Below are positions 1 through 9,929 of a stretch of DNA of 64,000 bases, one piece after another. The notes beneath the pieces are model-generated. The model was given only the letters and a program-made list of their open reading frames with translations, ran no database searches and was not told the DNA's origin. Within the stretch, counting starts at the first letter, position 1. The number at the start of each line of letters is the position of its first letter. A program made the translations under genes and the position numbers. Origin of the DNA: Armadillidium nasatum (Eukaryota > Arthropoda > Malacostraca > Isopoda > Armadillidiidae); contig SEYY01000877.1 in NCBI GenBank assembly GCA_009176605.1, forward strand, positions 1 through 64,000, written 5' to 3'.

Positions 1-171
1 TTATTATGAAATTTTTTAACCATATTGGGAAGAAAAACTTAGTTTTAATATTTAATTTTAACTACTCATTCCCTTCACCCTTGTCAATTTCTCCTTTGGT
101 AAAGTACCAAGAGGAGACCCCTTACTTAAATTTTACAACATTTTTAAATCACTTCATTAAATTTTTCCCTT

Positions 172-1074
172 TTGTTCTTTCACAAAAAACAAGAGTGGAA
201 AACCTCTTACTTAATTCTGATTCTAAATTTCTCCTTTCTAAGGCAGAAAATTTTATTACCCTTTACCTCAAGTAACTCTGATTCTCAGGTTACTGTTGTG
301 TCCTCATTTCGAACTGAGATTCAATTTAATGAGGAAATAAACCATTCTCAACTGTCATTTATTAACAATGACAAAATTTCAACTCCTTCTTTCGCTACAT
401 GTGAGGAAGGAAACTCCTTAACTACATCCTTGATTAATGAGGATGAAAATTTAATTCCACCCATTTCAAATGGGAATTCTAATCAAAACTCCACAAAGGG
501 CTTAGATCATTTGTGGTCTCTCTCGAACATCGGTATTCTTCCCAACGAACAGTTTGCCGATGCTGAAAAAATTATCTTAAATTGTCAATATGAGGATAAC
601 CTCTCAGAGGACCTCATTTATAACATTCATTCAAATTTAATTTCTTCCTCTAAACAGAAAATAGCTTCTAGCACCCTTCTCAAGGAGGAAGTTCCTAACT
701 CAAATTATCAGTCTGATGTTATTCCAGCTGGAAACACTCAAACTGACATTTCATCCAATTTAAGTCAACTCTTCCTTCCCTTTTCTACTATGCGGAAAAG
801 GGAGGAACTTCATGAACCTTCTTCTGTTGATAACCTTAATTATTTCAATTCTCTTTCATCGCAGAGTGAAGAGAAACTTCTCTCAAATATTAACCATCTT
901 TCACATACAAGTGAGATGGAAAACTTTCTCAATTCATTTCAAGTCGACAGAGATTGTTCAAATTTTAATTCCAGCTCCATTCCTTTGAACCAGCAAGAAA
1001 TGGAGTTTCATTTTATTCACTTATATTCTAATAACAATCTTTCATTTGATGAGAATCAACCCTTAATTTTTTAA
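172..1074 (+). CDS. Unrecognised Asn/Ser-rich reading frame, first tandem unit
   Basis: A 300-residue frame, rich in Asn, Ser, Leu and Glu, with no domain, signal peptide, zinc-binding motif or catalytic signature I recognise. The first ATG lies in the previous unit's tail, so the start is not trustworthy. The open frame probably comes from a longer protein-coding region in which the 1,454-bp unit was duplicated. A short T-rich difference near 1,065 ends the frame here but not in the next unit. The length in AT-rich DNA argues for past coding selection. It could be a host gene, an exon of a repetitive protein or an unknown element gene. Confidence 0.4.
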   Translation: MFFHKKQEWKTSYLILILNFSFLRQKILLPFTSSNSDSQVTVVSSFRTEIQFNEEINHSQLSFINNDKISTPSFATCEEGNSLTTSLINEDENLIPPISNGNSNQNSTKGLDHLWSLSNIGILPNEQFADAEKIILNCQYEDNLSEDLIYNIHSNLISSSKQKIASSTLLKEEVPNSNYQSDVIPAGNTQTDISSNLSQLFLPFSTMRKREELHEPSSVDNLNYFNSLSSQSEEKLLSNINHLSHTSEMENFLNSFQVDRDCSNFNSSSIPLNQQEMEFHFIHLYSNNNLSFDENQPLIF

Positions 1075-1150
1075 AAGGAAATCTGGGGGACAATGTAAAC
1101 CTCTTGTTCCTTTAACCTCCTTTTCATCCCAATTTGATTTCACGACAAAT

Positions 1151-1729
1151 GTGACAAAAATGGGAACTTCATTCTCTAATGATTCTCTGATAGTGAAAGT
1201 TCATTTAACCAAATTTAATCCTCAATCCATTTCTCTGGTACCTCAGGAAATGGAACCAAATTTGTATTCAAATTTTAATATTCATTTTAGTTCTTCTCTA
1301 AGCAGAAAAGGCTTTTTCAAACTTAATATTTTCCTTAACATCAAAGAAAAAACTTTTACTTGTGATCTTTCACATAAGGAAGATCACGTTACCAAATTTA
1401 ATTCGCATCCCAATTTCTTGACTAAGTTTCAAGAAAGGAAATCAAACTCGGATGTTATTATGAAATTTTTTAACCATATTGGGAAGAAAAACTTAGTTTT
1501 AATATTTAATTTTAACTACTCATTCCCTTCACCCTTGTCAATTTCTCCTTTGGTAAAGTACCAAGAGGAGACCCCTTACTTAAATTTTACAACATTTTTA
1601 AATCACTTCATTAAATTTTTCCCTTTTGTTCTTTCACAAAAAACAAGAGTGGAAAACCTCTTACTTAATTCTGATTCTAAATTTCTCCTTTCTAAGGCAG
1701 AAAATTTTATTACCCTTTACCTCAAGTAA
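1151..1729 (+). CDS. Unrecognised frame spanning the junction between tandem units
   Basis: A 192-residue frame that reads across the junction at 1,711/1,712. Its last 90 codons repeat the frame at 6-275, ending at the same stop. The repeated part is rich in Phe, Leu and Asn (it opens MKFFNHIGKK) and no family is evident. Because the unit length is not a multiple of three, the reading frame changes from copy to copy, which suggests the array is not one intact repetitive protein in its present form. Confidence 0.35.
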   Translation: MTKMGTSFSNDSLIVKVHLTKFNPQSISLVPQEMEPNLYSNFNIHFSSSLSRKGFFKLNIFLNIKEKTFTCDLSHKEDHVTKFNSHPNFLTKFQERKSNSDVIMKFFNHIGKKNLVLIFNFNYSFPSPLSISPLVKYQEETPYLNFTTFLNHFIKFFPFVLSQKTRVENLLLNSDSKFLLSKAENFITLYLK

Positions 1730-2270
1730 CTCTGATTCTCAGGTTACTGTTGTGTCCTCATTTCGAACTGAGATTCAATTTAATGAGGAAATAAACCATT
1801 CTCAACTGTCATTTATTAACAATAACAAAATTTCAACTCCTTCTTTCACTACATGTGAGGAAGGAAACTCCTTAACTACATCCTTGATTAATGAGGATGA
1901 AAATTTAATTCCACCCATTTCAAATGGGAATTCTAATCAAAACTCCACAAAGGGCTTAGATCATTTGTGGTCTCTCTCGAACATCGGTATTCTTCCCAAC
2001 GAACAGTTTGCCGATGCTGAAAAAACTATCATAAATTGTCAATATGAGGATAACCTCTCAGAGGACCTCATTTATAACATTCATTCAAATTTAATTTCTT
2101 CCTCTAAACAGAAAATAGCTTCTAGCACCCTTCTCAAGGAGGAAGTTCCTAACTCAAATTATCAGTCTGATGTTATTCCAGCTGGAAACACTCAAACTGA
2201 CATTTCATCCAATTTAAGTCAACTCTTCCTTCCCTTTTCTACCATGCGGAAAAGGGAAGGAACTTCATGA
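1626..2270 (+). CDS. Unrecognised frame, second tandem unit
   Basis: A 214-residue frame parallel to 172-1,074 and nearly identical to it. It ends early because of one extra A near 2,258 in a run of purines that the first unit lacks. The product is unrecognised. The comparison with unit 1 shows that at least one of the two copies no longer encodes the ancestral product, or that the consensus contains a base error. Confidence 0.35.
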   Translation: MFFHKKQEWKTSYLILILNFSFLRQKILLPFTSSNSDSQVTVVSSFRTEIQFNEEINHSQLSFINNNKISTPSFTTCEEGNSLTTSLINEDENLIPPISNGNSNQNSTKGLDHLWSLSNIGILPNEQFADAEKTIINCQYEDNLSEDLIYNIHSNLISSSKQKIASSTLLKEEVPNSNYQSDVIPAGNTQTDISSNLSQLFLPFSTMRKREGTS

Positions 2271-2370
2271 ACCTTCTTCTGTTGATAACCTTAATTATTT
2301 CAATTCTCTTTCATCACAGAGTGAAGAGAAACTTCTCTCAAATATTAACCATCTTTCACATACAAGTGAG

Positions 2371-2805
2371 ATGGAAAACTTTCTCAATTCACTTCAAGTC
2401 GACAGAGATTGTTCAAATTTTAATTCCAGCTCCATTCCCTTGAACCAGCAAGAAATGGAGTTTCATTTAATTCACTTATATTCTAATAACAATCTTTCAT
2501 TTGATGAGAATCAACCCTTAATTAAAAGGAAATCTGGGGGACAATGTAAACCTCTTGTTCCTTTAACCTCCTTTTCATCCCAATTTGATTTCACGACAAA
2601 TGTGACCAAAATGGGAACTTCATTCTCTAATGATTCTCTGATAGTGAAAGTTCATTTAACCAAATTTAATCCTCAATCCATTTCTCTGGTACCTCAGGAA
2701 ATGGAACCAAATTTGTATTCAAATTTTAATATTCATTTTAGTTCTTCTCTAAGCAGAAAAGGCTTTTTCAAACTTAATATTTTCCTTAACATCAAAGAAA
2801 AATAA
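2371..2805 (+). CDS. Unrecognised frame, second unit, downstream part
   Basis: A 144-residue frame. It begins with the counterpart of the segment at 916 in unit 1 and continues through the position where unit 1 stops, so it joins what are two frames in unit 1. It ends at a stop near 2,803 that the corresponding segment of unit 1 lacks. No domain is recognised. The pattern fits a decaying duplicate pair in which each copy keeps a different part open. Confidence 0.35.
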   Translation: MENFLNSLQVDRDCSNFNSSSIPLNQQEMEFHLIHLYSNNNLSFDENQPLIKRKSGGQCKPLVPLTSFSSQFDFTTNVTKMGTSFSNDSLIVKVHLTKFNPQSISLVPQEMEPNLYSNFNIHFSSSLSRKGFFKLNIFLNIKEK

Positions 2806-2870
2806 CTTTTACTTGTGATCTTTCACATAAGGAAGATCACGTTACCAAATTTAATTCGCATCCCAATTTC

Positions 2871-3359
2871 TTGACTAAGTTTCAAGAAAGGAAATCAAAC
2901 TCGGATGTTATTATGAAATTTTTTAACCATACTGGGAAGAAAAACTTAGTTTTAATATTTAATTTTAACTACTCATTCCCTTCACCCTTGTCAATTTCTC
3001 CTTTGGTAAAGTACCAAGAGGAGACCCCTTACTTAAATTTTACAACATTTTTAAATCACTTCATTAAATTTTTCCCTTTTGTTCTTTCACCAAAAACAAG
3101 AGTGGAAAACCTCTTACTTAATTCTGATTCTAAATTTCTCCTTTCTAAGGCAGAAAATTTTATTTATCCAAATTTTCTAAACTCTTTCAACAGAAACAAC
3201 CCTGTTGAAAATAATATTTCCCTCTTTGTCAGGGATAACAATTTTGTAAATAATACTTCCCTTATAAATAAAGGGAACTCATTTAACATATTTCATGTAA
3301 AGGGAACTTTTGTAAACAAAACCGCTCTCGTAAACTACGAAAGAGGTTTCATTCTTTAA
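2871..3359 (+). CDS. Unrecognised frame leaving the tandem array
   Basis: A 162-residue frame that starts in the third copy of the repeat and runs across its right edge at 3,164 into unique sequence. The last 65 residues are therefore not repeated. They are Asn-rich with alternating short hydrophobic stretches and end at a TAA at 3,357-3,359. That the frame stays open across the repeat edge supports the idea that the unit was duplicated inside a coding region. No family is recognised. Confidence 0.4.
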   Translation: MTKFQERKSNSDVIMKFFNHTGKKNLVLIFNFNYSFPSPLSISPLVKYQEETPYLNFTTFLNHFIKFFPFVLSPKTRVENLLLNSDSKFLLSKAENFIYPNFLNSFNRNNPVENNISLFVRDNNFVNNTSLINKGNSFNIFHVKGTFVNKTALVNYERGFIL

Positions 3360-3621
3360 CAACTTCCTCATCGCTGGAAGACCCTCTTACTCCTTCTCAT
3401 TTGCTAATGGCATATAAACTTAACTCTTTTCCAGTAGGAAGCTATGTAAAAACATGGCTGCACAAACTCACAAGTCAGTGAACATTGAGTTAATCATAAT
3501 ACATATACCAATGTGGAGTGCAGGAGTATACGAGGATCTTCTCCTCCTCCTCCTTTAATTATCTCGTAATCTTCATAACAACAATCAAGGGGTGATTCTA
3601 ATTTTATTCACGATTTACTAA

Positions 3622-3927
3622 ATTTTATTATGGAGTACACAAACAGAGTCTACAGATGAAGTCTCTAAACCTTCTCCATCAACTCATACCTCAAAAAGTA
3701 CATTACATGTTTTATGTGATGCTGATAAAGAACTTAATCATTTTATACTTCTTACACCATCTTTGAAGGATAAAGCTGAGATAAACTTTGAGATTGTATT
3801 ATTGAAGAATAAGAACTTACATGTTCTTCAAATATTTATTGAGAAAAACTCTTTTATTAGTGAAAGTGAAAAAACATTTGTGATTTATGTGATAACTAAA
3901 GTGTATTGTTATAAGATTCTTATATAA
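3622..3927 (+). CDS. Short open frame without ATG, possible exon or gene remnant
   Basis: After a stop at 3,619-3,621 the frame stays open for 101 codons to TAA at 3,925-3,927, which is long for such AT-rich DNA. The translation is ordinary in composition (contains DADKELNHF and SLKDKAEINFEI) and ends KVYCYKILI. It lacks a start codon near its beginning, so it would have to be an exon or a fragment. An AG that could act as an acceptor lies at its 5' part (the aaacag at 3,641-3,646). I do not recognise the protein. It could be chance. Confidence 0.25.
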   Translation: MLLWSTQTESTDEVSKPSPSTHTSKSTLHVLCDADKELNHFILLTPSLKDKAEINFEIVLLKNKNLHVLQIFIEKNSFISESEKTFVIYVITKVYCYKILI

Positions 3928-4321
3928 ATTCGCGATGTAACAAATTTTAAACCATCTAAGAATGAAAAATGAAATTTATTAAACCAATATTTGAGATTAC
4001 CAATCGTATTATAAATATTGTGTCTGTTTCAATACCTTTTGCTCATGGTGAATATGTTTACGGTTATTAAATCATTTTTCTTTTAATTAATAAGATTACA
4101 TGTGCATAGTTTTATTGCTAGTGTATATGTAATAATAAATACTGCAGAGATATATTTTTTAATCTCTCTTATCTTTGATTTATATGTTTTATTAATTCAT
4201 ATTTATTAAATGTATGAGGAACGCCTGCATGTGCACACAAGGTAAGGACATGCTAGTGTTTACATGAGTGAATAAAGTATGTGTATGATCAAGTGTTTTA
4301 ACTGATTTAATATTTTTAGTA
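3928..4321. other. AT-rich stretch without recognisable feature
   Basis: I see no reading frame of note, no repeat longer than a few tens of bases and no RNA gene here. Confidence 0.5.
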
Positions 4322-4640
4322 ATAAAATTTGAAGAGAAAACTTTTGTAAGAGAAAAATACTTAAAAAAAACTTGAAGAGAAAAAAAATACTCGAGAAAAA
4401 AATGCTTCGGAAATGAATGCTTGTAAGAAAAAATTACTAGAAGAAAAAATATTCTTGAAAAAAAAATACTTGGCAAAAAAATACTTGAGGAAAAAATACT
4501 AGAAGGAAATAAATGCTTGAAGGGAAAAAATACTTGGAAAATAAATCTTTGAATAAAAATACTAGAAGAATAGTTGAAAAAAATCGTTACGAAAAAAATC
4601 GAAACGAAAAAAATATCGAGATAGTAATCGATGCAAAATA
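4322..4640 (+). repeat. Degenerate A-rich minisatellite
   Basis: Roughly 14-18-bp units of the form GAAAAAAATACTTG(A/G)A repeat with many variations, shading at the right end into AATCGAAACAAAAAT-type units. A 214-residue minus-strand frame across this region is Phe/Ile/Ser-rich and follows the repeat, so I treat it as low-complexity read-through, not a gene. Confidence 0.75.
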
Positions 4641-4835
4641 ATCGAAACAAAAATATCGATATAAAAATAGATGTAGGTACCAAATATTTATTCGATAATA
4701 TCAAAATAACAGATATTTGAAACCTAAAAATATCGAATTCAAAGGACAAATATTTGTTGATATTTGTCATGATAAGAAAATAAAGTAATAGCACCTGCTG
4801 AGCGTGTGCGCGCGCTTTTGTGTTCTTCTTCGACA

Positions 4836-4998
4836 CTCCTCCGCCTCCGCATCCGCCTCCGCATCCGCCTGCGCCTACGCTTCTGCCTCTGCCATTTCCA
4901 TTGCAATTGCCCTTCCTATGTCTCTGCTTCTACCTCTGCCTCTGCCTCTGCCTCTGCCTCTGCCTCTGCCTCTGCCTCTGCCTCTGCCTCCGTCTTCT
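4836..4998 (+). repeat. Hexanucleotide array, (TCCGCC/TCCGCA)n then (TCTGCC)n
   Basis: Two adjoining hexamer tracts, 4,836-4,895 with units TCCGCC/TCCGCA and 4,926-4,995 with units TCTGCC. Because the unit is a multiple of three, all three plus-strand frames stay open across it and give dipeptide repeats. These frames are a by-product of the repeat. Confidence 0.9.
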
Positions 4999-5190
4999 CC
5001 TCCTTTAGTAAACAACGTTGGTACTTTTCAGGTTAACTGTAGGTAGCCACAAAATCATGAAAATAGGCTCCAGGAAAGACCGTGGGAACCATAAAGTTGA
5101 ATGGGAAACAGCTAAGCAGAAAAAAGTTGACCATTTCCAATTTTTCCCCCTGGGGTACCGTCATATTTTGCCCCGAGATAGCGCACCTTA
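4999..5190. other. Short unique interval
   Basis: Non-repetitive sequence between the hexamer array and a (TA)n tract. No feature recognised on either strand. Confidence 0.4.
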
Positions 5191-5325
<135 letters not shown>

Positions 5326-5332
5326 GACGCAA

Positions 5333-6412
5333 TAGGGGAGGAATGCGAGAGGCCAATTCCCTCGAGCACCTGCCACTGTAGTACCTGTAGAAAAGAGATA
5401 GCGCGCCAACGTCACGTCGCAGAAACAGAGGGTCAAGAGAGTTTGAAAGTAGGGGACAGTTAATTAATCTTTTAGCTTTTGACTCAACTCTATCCAGAAG
5501 AGAGGAGGAGCCGGAGCCCCCCCAAATGTGAGAACAGTACTCCATACAAGGGCGAATAAGACCCTTATATATTTGGAGTAACTGTTCAGAAGAGAAAAAT
5601 TCTCGCAATCTGAACAGAACTCCCAGCTTCTTAGAGGCCGCTTTAGCAACCATTTTGATATGTGGTTTCCAAGATACTTTGTTGTTTATGTTTAGACCAA
5701 GAATGTTAATGTTATTTAAAGGTGAGACGGGAGAGCCATCGAAGAGGATAGGAAAGTTAGGAGGTGTTTTTGAGAGAGAGATGTGAAGAAGTTGAGTTTT
5801 TAAAGAGTTGAATTTCACAAGGTTGCTATGACCCCACCGGGAAATCCCATCCAGATCGGCAAGAATAGAATTGGAAAGTTGAAGACGAGAAGCAACTCTA
5901 GAAGCAAAAGAGGGAGCAGATTTGAAATGAGTAGAAGAATGCAGAGTTGAATCATCAGCATAAGAGCGAACAGAGTTAGAAGTGCAGTGGAGAAGATCGT
6001 TAATGAAAAGTAAGAATAAGGTTGGAGATAAAACAGAACCCTGAGGAACACCACAGTTGACAGAAAAGGAGGAAGAGGTCGCTCCATCTACAACTGCCGA
6101 AATGGAACGATCTGAGAGAAAACAAGACAATAGTAAGCAAAGAGAAGGAGGAAACCCAAAGGAGGGGAGCTTGGAGAGCAGTGACGCATGCCACACCCGG
6201 TCAAAAGCCTTTAATATGTCAAGCGCCACCACACAAGACTCCCCGAAGTCCCTAAGGGCAGAAGACCATAGATCAGTAAGATAGGAAAAGTATGTCACCA
6301 GTTGACCTCGAGCGTCGAAAGCCATTCTGGTGATCAGAAAGAAGAGAATGAGACTCCAAATGATCCAGGAAATGAGAGTTGAGAAGAGTTTTAAAAATTT
6401 TAGATAGAACAC
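5333..6412 (-). pseudogene. LINE A reverse transcriptase palm and C-terminal domain
   Basis: Contains motif A ([14 protein letters not shown]), motif B ([19 protein letters not shown]) and motif C (SYADDSTL, near 5,945-5,968), followed by the thumb and the Cys-poor C-terminal region ([28 protein letters not shown]). The catalytic aspartates are present. The coding sequence is cut at PPLLRR by (TA)n; the frame itself continues through the microsatellite to 5,033, which is an artefact of the TA repeat. Confidence 0.88.
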
Positions 6413-7127
6413 AGGTGAGAGCTATAGGTCGATAGTTAGAAGGTTCAGAGCGACTACCTTTTTTCGGGATCGGTTGAACAAACTCACGCTTCCAGCATTG
6501 AGGAAAAGTATTAGTATTAAGGCATAGAGAGTAGAGCTGAACGAGGACAGGGGCCATCTCGGAAGCACACTCCCTCAGAACACGAGGGGGAATGCCATCC
6601 GAGCCACTGGCCTTCCTGACGTTCATAGATTTCAGGATCCCATGCACCTGATCATGAGTAATTACAGGCAGAGACATGGGACACCTGAGAGGAGAAGGAG
6701 TAGGAGGAGGGATGCCAGAATCGAGCAGGGTGGAATTAGATGAAAAAAGGAGGCCGAAGAGATTAGCCTTTTCAGAAGGAGTATTAGCAACAGAACAATC
6801 AGAGCGAATAAGAGGAGGAAAGGCAGATTTACAGAAGTTGTTAGAGATATTTTTGACAAGAGGCCAGAAATTTTTATCAGTAGGAGAGCCATGGAGGTCA
6901 GCACACTTCCTTTTTATGAAAGTACGCTTAGTCCGTCGAAGAATATCCCTACAACGATTCCGAGCTGAATGAAAATTAGCAAGAGTGATAGGAGAAGGAG
7001 AGTTTTTTCCATTCACGATAAGCACTGTCTCTCTCACGAAGGGCAAGAGAACAGCCGTCATCGAACCATGGATTTTGAGGAGAAAAAGATTTAGTTGAAG
7101 ATGGAATGAATCTTCCCATCCCGTCAA
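6273..7127 (-). pseudogene. LINE A linker and start of reverse transcriptase
   Basis: A 284-residue frame covering the region between endonuclease and RT (FWPLVKNISNNFCKSAFPPL), then the RT entry motifs KASGSDGIPPRVL, FVQPIPKKGSR and [19 protein letters not shown]. It ends where the next frame at 6,412 takes over, so a frame change lies at the fingers of the RT. Its role in an intact element is binding the template and priming from nicked target DNA. Confidence 0.85.
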
Positions 7128-7191
7128 GGATTACGGCCCCTACCTTTTCAGCAGAGACAGAAGCGTCCCCCGAGACAAAGCAAGATGCACT

Positions 7192-8004
7192 CTAATAATA
7201 GTTAGCAAAGAAGCGGCGCATTGCCCTCCAATTAGCCCGATTAAAGTGCCAGAAATTACGTTTAGGGTATGGTGGAGCTGTTTTAGAGAAAGCATTATAA
7301 CTAAGAGCTATAAGATTATGGTCAGAGTTACCAATAGGAGGGAAAATTGTGTATTTATATCTAGAAGGAGTAGTGGTGAAGCATAAATCAAGTGCATTCA
7401 AGAATTGGTTAGGACGATCTGGAATGTGTGTGGGTTCACTAATCAATTGCTCCAGATCGTTAAGAATATTGAATGATTTGGCCTCCCTCCCACCTGTATT
7501 AATATGAGAGGAGCCCAACCACTCAGTGTGGTGTACGTTGAAATCCCCTAAATAGAGGATCTCAGCATTTGGATTAGAAGAAGTGACAGTCTCGTGAGTA
7601 GTAATAAGATATTGAAAAAAGACTGGAAAATCTGTTCCATTAGGGGAGCAGTAGCAGAAGCACAAGATAATTGTAGTAGTAGGAAGACAGATTTTAAGCC
7701 ATAAAACATCGAAATTAGGAGATTCTAGATTTTCGAGACGTGTCACAGGAGTGTTAATGTTAATATAGGCACAGACTCCACCATTTAGACGGAAATTGTG
7801 AAAAAAAGTTGTAGTTAGAGACATTAAGATTGCAAGAGAAAGAATCCCTGTCCAACTGGGTCTCAGACAGAAGCAAAAGGTTTGGAAGAGAGATAGTGAG
7901 GTAGTGTTCAACAGACGCGAGATTAGATCGAAGGTCACGAACGTTAGCAAAGGAAATGGAAAGCCCCTTCTACGCCCAACCCCACGATCACTCGAATTAG
8001 GCAT
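7192..8004 (-). pseudogene. LINE A apurinic-type endonuclease domain
   Basis: The minus-strand frame contains the endonuclease motifs LYLGDFNVHHTEW and GNSDHNLIALS, characteristic of the EEP-fold target nicking domain that cuts host DNA to prime reverse transcription. A proline/asparagine segment (THIPDRPNQFLN) lies between them, as in other copies here. The extreme N-terminus is out of frame: the NIRGL-type opening seen in other copies at 23,130 is not in this frame. The frame ends at a stop at 7,192, before the linker. Confidence 0.85.
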
Positions 8005-8020
8005 TTAAAAAAAACTCGTA

Positions 8021-8310
8021 AACGTGCACACACAAACACACACACAATCACTCAAGCACGCTCGTAACCATACACTTAAACACGCACTCACGCACGCACC
8101 CACGCAAGAACACAATATAGTAAACTAAAATAATTAATATTAATATCATTAAAACTATTAAAATCAATATTAAAAATATTAAACCTGTAATTATTAAAAC
8201 AGATTATGAGGTAAATTTATGTTAATGAAATTTAATTAGAACGTACGGAGAAAATATATATTAAATTTAAAACGGTAAAATTTTACTTAGGTTTAAAATC
8301 ATACCTATCT

Positions 8311-8313
<3 letters not shown>
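8021..8313. other. AT-rich interval, possibly LINE A leader
   Basis: The first 100 bases are CA-rich (minus strand TG-rich), the rest is very AT-rich. It may be the 5' leader of the LINE A copy, because other copies also have a long AT-rich leader, but I could not align it. Confidence 0.35.
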
Positions 8314-8402
<89 letters not shown>

Positions 8403-8418
8403 TGCATATATATATATA
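8314..8418. repeat. (TA)n microsatellite, interrupted
   Basis: TA repeats with one TTA interruption and a duplicated CTTGCATATA edge at 8,308 and 8,401. It directly precedes the truncated 5' end of LINE B. Confidence 0.95.
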
Positions 8419-8419
8419 A

Positions 8420-9776
8420 CCTGTGCCGAAGAAGGGGAGACCCCTCTCAACCCTCCAACTACCGTCCTATTTCTTTGACCTCCGTTCTCTCTAAAGTTTT
8501 CGAATCTATCCTTAACAGGAAGATTTGGAAGCATCTCAATTCTTCTAATCTTATCTCTGATCGCCAGTATGGCTTTCGTAAGAAACGCTCTACAGGTGAT
8601 CTTCTTTCCCTTCTCTCTGAATCTTGGTCCTCCGCTATTCGGCATTTCGGTGAATCTTTTGCTGTCGCGCTGGACATATCGAAAGCCTTCGATAGAGTCT
8701 GGCACAAAGCTTTGATTTCTAAACTTCCCTCTTTCGGTATCTATCCTTCTCTCTGTGATCTTCTCGCTAATTTCCTTTCCTGTCGTTCTATAGCAGCTGT
8801 TGTAGACGGCCACCGTTCATCCTTTAAATCTATTAACAGTGGTGTTCCTCAGGGTTCTGTACTATATCCAACACTTTTTCTACTCTTCATTAATGACCTT
8901 CTCTCTATCACCTCATCTCCTATCCACTCCTATGCTGATGACTCCACCCTTCATTATTCCTTCCATTTTGAAAAACGTCCCACCCAACAGCAGTTGATAG
9001 ACTCGAGAAGGGTAGCCTTGGAGCAACTAACCTCTGATCTTTCTCGTATTTCAAATTGGGGCAGAGAAAACATGGTTGTTTTCAATGCCTCAAAAACTCA
9101 GTTCCTTCATCTCTCTACTCGACACAATCTTCCACACAACTATGATATCTTCTTCGAAAACACACAACTCATGCCTTCATCTGTCCTTAATATTCTTGGT
9201 GTTTCTTTTTCTCGTGATCTTTCTTGGAAAGATCACATTACTTCTCTTTCTAAACAAGCTTCTAAGAGGTTGGGTGTTCTGAGGCGCCTTCAGAATTTCT
9301 TCACGCCACCCCAGTTGCTTGCTCTGTATAGGGGTGTTGTTCGTCCCTGTATGGAGTATGCTTCGCACATCTGGGGTGGTTCCACACATACAGCTCTCCT
9401 AGAGAAGGTGGAGTCAAGGGCATTTCGTCTCATCAACTCTCCTGCTCTTACTAACTCTCTACAATCTCTTTCTGCCCGTCGAAATGTTGCGTCACTCTCT
9501 CTTTACTATCGCTATTACAACGGGCACTGCTCTTCTGAACTCTCTCGTTGCATACCTCCTCCATTGAGAAGAGCTCGTGCGACACGCCTTTCTACACATT
9601 CTCATCCTTTCTCTGTCCAACTCTCCGACCCCAGACTTAACCGCTATGCTCAGTCTTACATATACTCTACTGGTAAAGTCTGGAACACACTCCCTTCATC
9701 TGTTTTCCCAACTTCCTTTGACTTGCATACTTTCAAACGCCGTGTGTCTGGACACGTCGGCCACCATCGACCATGA
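8420..9776 (+). CDS. LINE B reverse transcriptase and C-terminal domain, open
   Basis: About 450 codons remain open to TGA at 9,774-9,776. Motifs in order: NYRPISLTSVLSKVFES (about 8,455), RQYGFRKKRSTGDLL, motif [14 protein letters not shown] (about 8,668), motif B GVPQGSVL (about 8,841), motif C SYADDSTL (about 8,928), then thumb and C-terminal region ending RRVSGHVGHHRP. The frame is also open upstream only because TA repeats contain no stop in this phase. Endonuclease and start codon are missing, so it cannot be autonomous. It is the best-preserved RT in the window. Confidence 0.9.
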
Positions 9777-9844
9777 AAATAGACCTTTCCCAACTCCGGT
9801 GGAATTTGGTAGGCCTCTGGCCTTTGCCCACCGGAGGAGACATA

Positions 9845-9847
<3 letters not shown>
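8420..9847 (+). mobile_element. LINE family B, 5'-truncated copy with native 3' end
   Basis: Starts inside the linker just before the RT (PVPKKG-like segment) and runs to a 3' terminus also seen at 35,790: the sequence CACCGGAGGAGACATAAAA, here followed by (TA)n. The 5' truncation is normal for target-primed LINE insertions. The close match of the terminus to the second copy fixes the family's 3' end. The sequence resembles LINE proteins that are abundant in decapod crustaceans (from memory). Confidence 0.9.

Positions 9848-9924
<77 letters not shown>
9848..9924. repeat. (TA)n microsatellite
   Basis: About 77 bp of TA beginning at the LINE B 3' end and ending at the splice donor of the candidate host exon. 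Confidence 0.97.
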
Positions 9925-9925
<1 letters not shown>

Positions 9926-9929
9926 TCAC

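Larger units (their letters stand above)
1..3164 (+). repeat. Tandem array of 1,454-bp units (about 2.2 copies visible)
   Basis: The sequence at position 1 recurs at 1,455 and again at 2,908, with only scattered substitutions and single-base indels. The third copy departs from the others after 3,164, which corresponds to 257 in the first copy. The unit boundaries are therefore 258-1,711 and 1,712-3,164, with the tail of an earlier unit at 1-257. The array continues leftward out of the window. The near-identity suggests recent duplication or a collapsed or expanded assembly. Each unit carries coding-like sequence, described separately. Confidence 0.9.

Noticed and set aside
4192-4836. 214-residue minus-strand frame
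   Set aside because: Composition (Phe, Ile, Ser) follows the A-rich minisatellite on the plus strand; no motif and no plausible start context.
4804-5046. Ser/Ala, Leu/Arg and Pro/Leu repeat frames
   Set aside because: All three frames stay open because the repeat unit is six bases; translation of simple sequence.
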